Of a stretch of 64,000 bases of DNA, positions 58,851 to 64,000 are shown one piece after another. This DNA is from Lutraria lutraria. Taxonomy: Eukaryota > Mollusca > Bivalvia > Venerida > Mactridae. Under the pieces are notes generated by a model. The model ran no database searches. It had not been told where the DNA came from and saw only the letters and a list, made by a program, of their open reading frames with translations. The position numbers were made by a program, and so were the translations under genes. The DNA is taken from the NCBI GenBank assembly GCA_964023205.1, contig OZ026833.1, positions 4,958,965-5,022,964 of the forward strand. Reading direction: 5' to 3'. The stretch's first letter is position 1. The number at the start of each line of letters is the position of its first letter.

Positions 58851-59472
58851 ATGAATACTCTTATATCTACTATTTTATAATTTATCCGAAATGTGTTATT
58901 TTATAATGTATCTTGTGTAATGTTTTATTCAAGTTAAGTTCAGTTTGTTCACAAAATCGGCCTAAACATGCCTTTAAGGTGAAATCAACAAACATAATAC
59001 ATGTATAAATCTCAAATGTTCCATTTAATGATTTATCCCAAATATGATATTTTATAATTTACTCAAAATGTGTAATTTTATAAATTGCTTCATATATAAT
59101 AATTTTTCATAATGTATATCAACTCATGTCTACACAGAATTTGCAGTTAGTAAGAAATTCTTCAAAAAGAATTATAAAGAATCCACCCTCTGCTAATATA
59201 GGATTGTCAATTTAGCGTTTCTTTTATCTCAAATATATCAGACGATTCTTTGATGTGAACATGTTTGAAAGTATGTGATATTGATATTAGTGAACTAATA
59301 TCGTCAAAGCTTTACCTCAAATATGTACATTTCATTCATCAATCTTCGTGACTTTCAACCAATTACTTGAATTAACAATTTCAGAACAAATAATTTACTA
59401 TGGCAACCACGAACTGTAAACATTTTTTGGCGCCGAAAATTGGGTTTATCAATATACCACAGAAAGAAAAGA
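58851..59472. other. AT-rich non-coding, nothing recognised
   Basis: ATTTTATAATTTAT-type words continue from the previous repeat with no clear period. Confidence 0.4.
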
Positions 59473-59654
59473 TGCAGCCAAATCTGTGAACTAAGGCAAC
59501 CGGCGGAACAGACAAAATGTGGCCTTAATTGACACGTGACCTTTATTCAGAGGTCATTTTGTTCTAAAGTATCAATCACTTTTTTTACTGGAATGATCTT
59601 TATACACAGGGTGATCTTTATTCGGGGGAGACCGCGAACACATGTTTGACTGTA
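59473..59654 (+). mobile_element. MITE family B, copy B7
   Basis: The left end is diverged (GCAGCCAAATCTGTGAACTA). The interior has TGGCCTTAATTGACACGTGA, CCTTTATTCAGAGGTCATTT and AAAGTATCAATCAC. The right end reads ACACATGTTTGACTGTA. It is about 180 bp. Confidence 0.75.
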
Positions 59655-59856
59655 CACATTAGACACCGTCTGTTTCATAAAAACAACATTCGTGCGAATT
59701 TCGCCATATTGTTTTTTCTGGTACATTGTGACGTTGAAATACATGAAGAAATAAGCACATTTCTGTTAGACTACAAAAGCTGTAAACCTTTATAATTTTT
59801 ACAATTTTCCATGATAGAAAATGATTTACCATGAGATAAAAAAACAACATTTCTTT

Positions 59857-60210
59857 AAGTTATTTTAATTTAAATTTACATTGAAGTCAATGAGGGAAGA
59901 TCATTTTTCAAAGACAAAAAACAACATCCATTTCAATGAAATCTCATGGTGAAAAGATGCCATGGCACATAATCAATCTAATATGATAAAGAAAATTATA
60001 GGTCACCATGCAATATCTACTGAAATTAATATTTTTTCAACAAGGGCAACAACTCCTGCATTTCTTAAAAATTATGCCATAAAATAATTGGAAGTATCTA
60101 AGGTAACTATCATAGAAATAATGATAAATGGGATATACAATTTTTGTAATATTAACAGTTTTGTGTAGCATTAATTAAGCAGATACGAGTATGTCAGAAA
60201 AGTACAGTTT
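59857..60210 (+). mobile_element. Interspersed repeat family D, copy D3
   Basis: AACATCCATTTCAATGAAAT, ATAATCAATCTAATATGAT, TATAGGTCACCATGCAATAT, CAACAAGGGCAACAACTCC, GTTTTGTGTAGCATTAAT and ATGTCAGAAAAGTACAG match D1 and D2 in order. Confidence 0.75.
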
Positions 60211-60542
60211 TAGTCTGCGAATTCATTAAATTTTGTAGGATTACAGGAATATCAACCAGGCTGCTGAAAGCCAAATTACGAAATACTTCAATATTTTATA
60301 CGTGTTTGTGGTAGACCACTTCGGTCTAATTAATTCATTATTTCCACCAAACTGCACATTGATGTTTTCTTCAAAGAATTGTCTCGTTTTTCTCACACGT
60401 TACAATCCCTTGTTGATGCTGCACTTTTATTCTGACAGAGAGTAACAGGAATCTAGCATATATCATAATCATCCAGAATCCAGGTCCACTTGACAATGTT
60501 CTGAATTCAGGACCGAAATATACTGATTTGCACAACTTCGGA
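60211..60542. other. Non-coding, nothing recognised
   Basis: No supported feature. Confidence 0.4.
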
Positions 60543-60725
60543 TACAGTCAACCCTGTGAACAAAGGACACTCTTGGGAAAGATAAAACATGGCCTTTATT
60601 GACAGGTGGCCCTTATTTGGAGATAATATTGTTCTCAATAATCAATGACGTTTTATTAAAGTATGTCATTTAATGCGCAGGGTAGCCTTTATTGGGAGAT
60701 GACCACCAGTACAGGTTTGACTGCA
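60543..60725 (+). mobile_element. MITE family B, complete copy B8
   Basis: The left end is TACAGTCAACCCTGTGAACA and the right end ACAGGTTTGACTGCA. The interior has GGCCTTTATTGACAGGTGGC, ATTGTTCTCAATAATCAATG and GTAGCCTTTATTGGGAGATG. This is one of the best-preserved copies (183 bp). Confidence 0.8.
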
Positions 60726-60891
60726 CTTAATTATGTCGATCAAGTCTAAATGGTTAATGTTTAATCACACTGTAGGACAATACCTAATAATCATATCAAT
60801 CAAAAAAAAATATTTTAACAATTCTTTGACTCGCATAGATAAGCTTACATCTATTACAGACAAACATCTTCTGTCTAGAAATACAGGGAAG

Positions 60892-61032
60892 TAGCAAAAG
60901 TATGTCGTTGTTGAGAAGTTGTTGCTCTAGAGAGGTCAAATTAATAGCTTAATCGTACAGTGGGAAAATCATGCTGTTGTTTAAGGGAGGTCGTTGCTCA
61001 AGAGATGGTCGCTCTGGAGAGGTTGTACTATA
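60892..61032 (+). mobile_element. MITE family A, copy A7
   Basis: The left terminus is damaged (TACAGGGAAGTAGC). The remainder has GTCGTTGTTGAGAAGTTGTT, TGCTCTAGAGAGGTC, CATGCTGTTGTTTAAGGGAG and GGTCGCTCTGGAGAGG, then TTGTACTATA. Confidence 0.75.
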
Positions 61033-61391
61033 CGTCTAATGAACTGTACGCGGTGTATATGTCTGATATACAGAAATCTGACGTCAAGCTTGCGTACTAG
61101 TATCAGATCTATAGAAGTAGGTAACGTATACTCTCACCCTTCTTACGCTAAGTAGCTCATTCACATTTATCATAATTATAAGATCAACTGATATGGCATC
61201 AAAGAGATATTGACATTAATATTCCTGATTCAGGATTATCATGTTCGTTTATTTAGTTTAAACGACGGCGTACATCTGTACGTGCATATGTACCGAACGT
61301 ATTGTCACGTGAGCAGTTAAATTACGAGGTAAGTAGGTTACAGCGGACAATTTGTTTTAAATCAGAACTCATGGGCTGCACGACATCTCTG
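61033..61391. other. Non-coding, nothing recognised
   Basis: No supported feature. Confidence 0.4.
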
Positions 61392-61636
61392 TGTTTGTTG
61401 GTTTCTTCGAGTTTTACGCCCCTTTCCAGTGGTCAGAATCATATGAGGTAGAAAGTGCACCTGACCATCGTAACTGGGAAGAACAAGTACTAGACGCCCA
61501 TCCTAGGTAAGCAACTGCCTACGTTCTAACATAAAGAGACATGGTCAGTAGCGGGGCTCGAACCCACGAACATCTTTCAGTGAGAGGTTACAGTGATTTG
61601 AAGTCAGCGACATTAACCACTCGACCACGGAGACGG
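61392..61636 (-). mobile_element. tRNA-derived SINE (same family as 7932)
   Basis: The minus-strand head at the right has TGGTCGAGTGGTTAATGTCG and B box TGGGTTCGAGCC near 61556-61568. The body has GAGTTTTACGCCCCTTTCC and TGGGAAGAACAAGTAC. It is closely similar to 7932-8163 across the last 130 bp. Confidence 0.85.
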
Positions 61637-62411
61637 GTCCTACGACATCTCTAACATTCCGTACACCTCACAGTTTTGTAATCAGATCCAAGGTTAATGA
61701 ATGGCGCATAATGGTGCATTTAGGTCCAAAATGGCCAAACGTATAAAAAAGCAGCTGTTAACATATACTGGTATGTAACTTCCGGTCCGTGTGGCTATTT
61801 ATGCCTTAATACAGCACTATGCACTCCCTTCAATGCGCTAGCTCCCTATGATCTCTAAAGTGTACATCTTGTGCAATTTTAATCTTCCAATGTTTGCAAC
61901 ATTCTAATACACAACGCTAAATTATCTTGAAAGAAATTCTTTATCATTCTCAGGGTCAGTCTATTGATAGCCCTACCATTTATGTCCATAAAATGACATT
62001 CATCTGGTCGATGTTTTAAAGAGGTGTACAATCTGGGATAAAGGGCCCACTTCCGTATTAACCTTCATCGGGATTATGGGTAATATAAACGATTGCGTCA
62101 TCGGTAAAGATGAAAAGTCCCGGAATGAAAAGATGTCAGTAAATTTGCGGTTTTGTGGCGAGTCATTTACTTTAAACACGTGACAAATAACAATTGACCA
62201 TAACCCTTAAAGATCCTAGATTATACATATATGTGGGACCGAGACTGACCACAAACCGAGGCGTAAATACAAATACAAGATAAGATATTATATTAAATTC
62301 TAACACGTACATTTCTGACGTTATGTTTGAAAGTATAGTTTGTTTTATGTTGCTTTATAGCGCATCGACAACTTATGGTTATGTAGCGTGCATTTAGGTA
62401 CGTAATACATA
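61637..62411. other. Non-coding, nothing recognised
   Basis: No supported frame or repeat. Confidence 0.4.
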
Positions 62412-62525
62412 AACAGTCAAACCTGTGAATAAAACCACTCTTGGGGAATACTTGATATGACCTTTATTGTTAGTTGACTATTATTCGAAGGTCAATTAGT
62501 TCTAAATGACCAATGATGTCTACAC
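62412..62525 (+). mobile_element. MITE family B, copy B9 (right end lost)
   Basis: It starts AACAGTCAAACCTGTGAATA then AAACCACTCTTGGGG, then CCTTTATTGTTAGTTGACTA and GTCAATTAGTTCTAAATGAC. It stops before the right terminus. Confidence 0.7.
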
Positions 62526-62581
62526 TGGTATATCAATATGGGCAAAATCTATTCTTTAATTTCATGAAGTAACATTGAATT

Positions 62582-62738
62582 ATTTTCACTGGGGTTTAAC
62601 CTTCGATCCCGCGTCGTAAGCTAGCTTGACAGTTTCCTCGCGTGTTTAATTTGATCCCGGGTAAGTTTCGAACTCACATCAATGATTGGATTGTGATTTC
62701 TAGGTAGATATCATAACCAGACGACCACGGCGGTCCTT
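62582..62738 (-). mobile_element. tRNA-derived SINE copy
   Basis: The minus-strand head at the right has CCGTGGTCGTCTGGTTATGA and a B-box-like GTGAGTTCGAAAC near 62666-62678, with GATTGTGATTTCTAGG between. The short body is GGGTTTAACCTTCGATCCC on the left. Confidence 0.65.
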
Positions 62739-64000
62739 AACTTACTTAAGAATGAAACCATTTTCTACCCAAACTCGCGCATTTGTTATTTCATGTCACT
62801 AATACTTATTAGTTATTACACGATATCCTACAATTTAAATATTACAGTAAAATATATTTTTACAAACTTACTGTTCATTAAATTAACATCGTATTCTTGT
62901 TTTAGAAAGGTAAAATACAATGTAGATTCTGTTTCATCTCTAATATTAAACACATTATCTATATTACTTTAAAAACGAACGACTATACTATTATGGTTTT
63001 GAGCAACTCAAAGGAATTAAACTTAATTAACAATTTATTGGACAAAATGAGTGTAAACCGTGTTTGAAACGAGTCTTCGTATAATATTAGGTGTAAGAAG
63101 TTATGATATAGTATTAAAAATTGTTATAATAATAAGTTCGAGTATTTGAACAGATAAGAAATCAACACAAATTACTAGTATCAGTCCGAGGTTCTTAAAC
63201 CAATTATGAATTAATTTTAACAACGTAAAAGTAAGTACTGTACTATGCGGCACGTTCAAAATGAAAATTGCCTCAAATTTGCTTTAATAGATTTCATATT
63301 AAGGTCATTTAAGACTGGCGGCGTGTTTTTATAAACCTTGTTGTGGTTGTATAAGACAAATCGAGCATAAAAGTAATAGTTCCTCATTATCTATGCATGG
63401 GTCTAATACACGATCTTATTGAATTATAATGGCGTCATTGAAGTAAGTGTTCGTCTCGGCGTTGTCAGTGAATCCAATGCAAATCTAAACAAGGGGTCGG
63501 CGTTGTTCGACTAACTACCCCGCAAAGGGTCCCCGGGGTCAGTTGGGTTCGAGAGGGTATCATGATTTTATATGAATTTATATACCGACCTGGTGAGCAT
63601 TTTGTGTCATGTACTTAAAACTGAATGTTTTAACGGAGGATTTTGCTCGTCATTGTCAAGATTTAGTTTGTCAGAATTAACGTGTTTAGACCAATATGGA
63701 TGAATCATCGTTGTTCCGTATAAATACATCACAGGACAGTATATATACACAAATGTACAAACTCCTTATCAATTACCCTTTGTTTTCACAACAATTCTTT
63801 AAAGATGCGACGTAGTGTACATGTATTATTTAGATTATTTTGATGCAGTTTCTTCAATTAAGGAATATTAATTTTATGAGTGAAAGTAAAAACTTTTTTG
63901 TTTGTGTCAAGTCGTTTCGATAATTTACCTAAGTCGACTTAGCGCGGTGTGACACAAAAATTAAACAATCTGCTTATGTTAAAGTATAATTACAATACTC
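62739..64000. other. AT-rich non-coding, nothing recognised
   Basis: No supported frame, RNA gene or repeat family. A locally GC-rich word, GGGTCCCCGGGGTCAG, occurs near 63527. Confidence 0.4.

Noticed and set aside
339..62525. An autonomous transposase gene for the MITE families
   Set aside because: No frame with a DDE/D-type domain or DNA-binding domain was seen anywhere in the window.
7052..62738. Functional tRNA genes at the many A-box/B-box pairs
   Set aside because: Stems are mismatched, the acceptor ends are missing, and most are joined to SINE bodies.

Overview
This is a eukaryotic nuclear window, most likely from a marine invertebrate and best matched to a bivalve-like mollusc. It is AT-rich, has no operons or dense genes, and is full of short tandem repeats, tRNA-headed SINEs, TA-flanked MITEs and one decayed LINE. 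Several SINE bodies (a GTTTAACGCC-type centre, a GTTCTTTAACGTGCCC-type centre, a GTTGGTGCAACGTTAAAC-type tail) and the frequent TACATGTA words recall molluscan genomes from memory; no database was searched. No complete protein-coding gene could be supported.

About 18 kb (roughly 28%) is tandem repeat. The main arrays are a 51-bp satellite (1360-5521), a 14/15-bp satellite (23897-25475), a very large 29-bp minisatellite (38331-48250), a 33-bp array (50870-51800), a 110/111-bp array (53170-54090), and smaller 16-bp (17172-17528) and 12-bp (57350-57735) arrays. The 51-bp, 14/15-bp and 29-bp arrays show higher-order structure. The 29-bp array is interrupted twice by the same 189-bp spacer, exactly 1902 bp apart, and each spacer carries a short telomere-like CCCTAA tract. 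The long open frames over the arrays are by-products of repeat units without stop codons, not genes.

Between the arrays lies an interspersed-repeat landscape. MITE family A (TACAGTACAACCTCTC ends) has seven copies, family B (CAGTCAAACCTGTG ends) nine, and family C (CCGAGGTTATAAAACTTGAG ends) four. Family D, without clear terminal repeats, has three copies. There are about ten tRNA-derived SINEs or fragments, one with a perfect 13-bp target-site duplication (29205-29425). A 5'-truncated, frameshifted LINE end with a zinc-knuckle-like motif (37080-38051) sits beside the 29-bp array.

Three places look like exons or gene relics: a minus-strand open frame at 5535-5900 with a plausible splice acceptor, a plus-strand open frame at 10487-10684, and a possible RecQ-like helicase N-terminal fragment at 9524-9736 near a pair of 54-bp direct repeats. 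The least expected regulatory-looking signals are the 33-bp array, whose units carry the palindrome AGACATGTCT (a p53-family half-site match) and which lies between inverted copies of another repeat, the 51-bp array with about 160 ACGTCA half-sites, and one CTCF-like core at 22819-22837.
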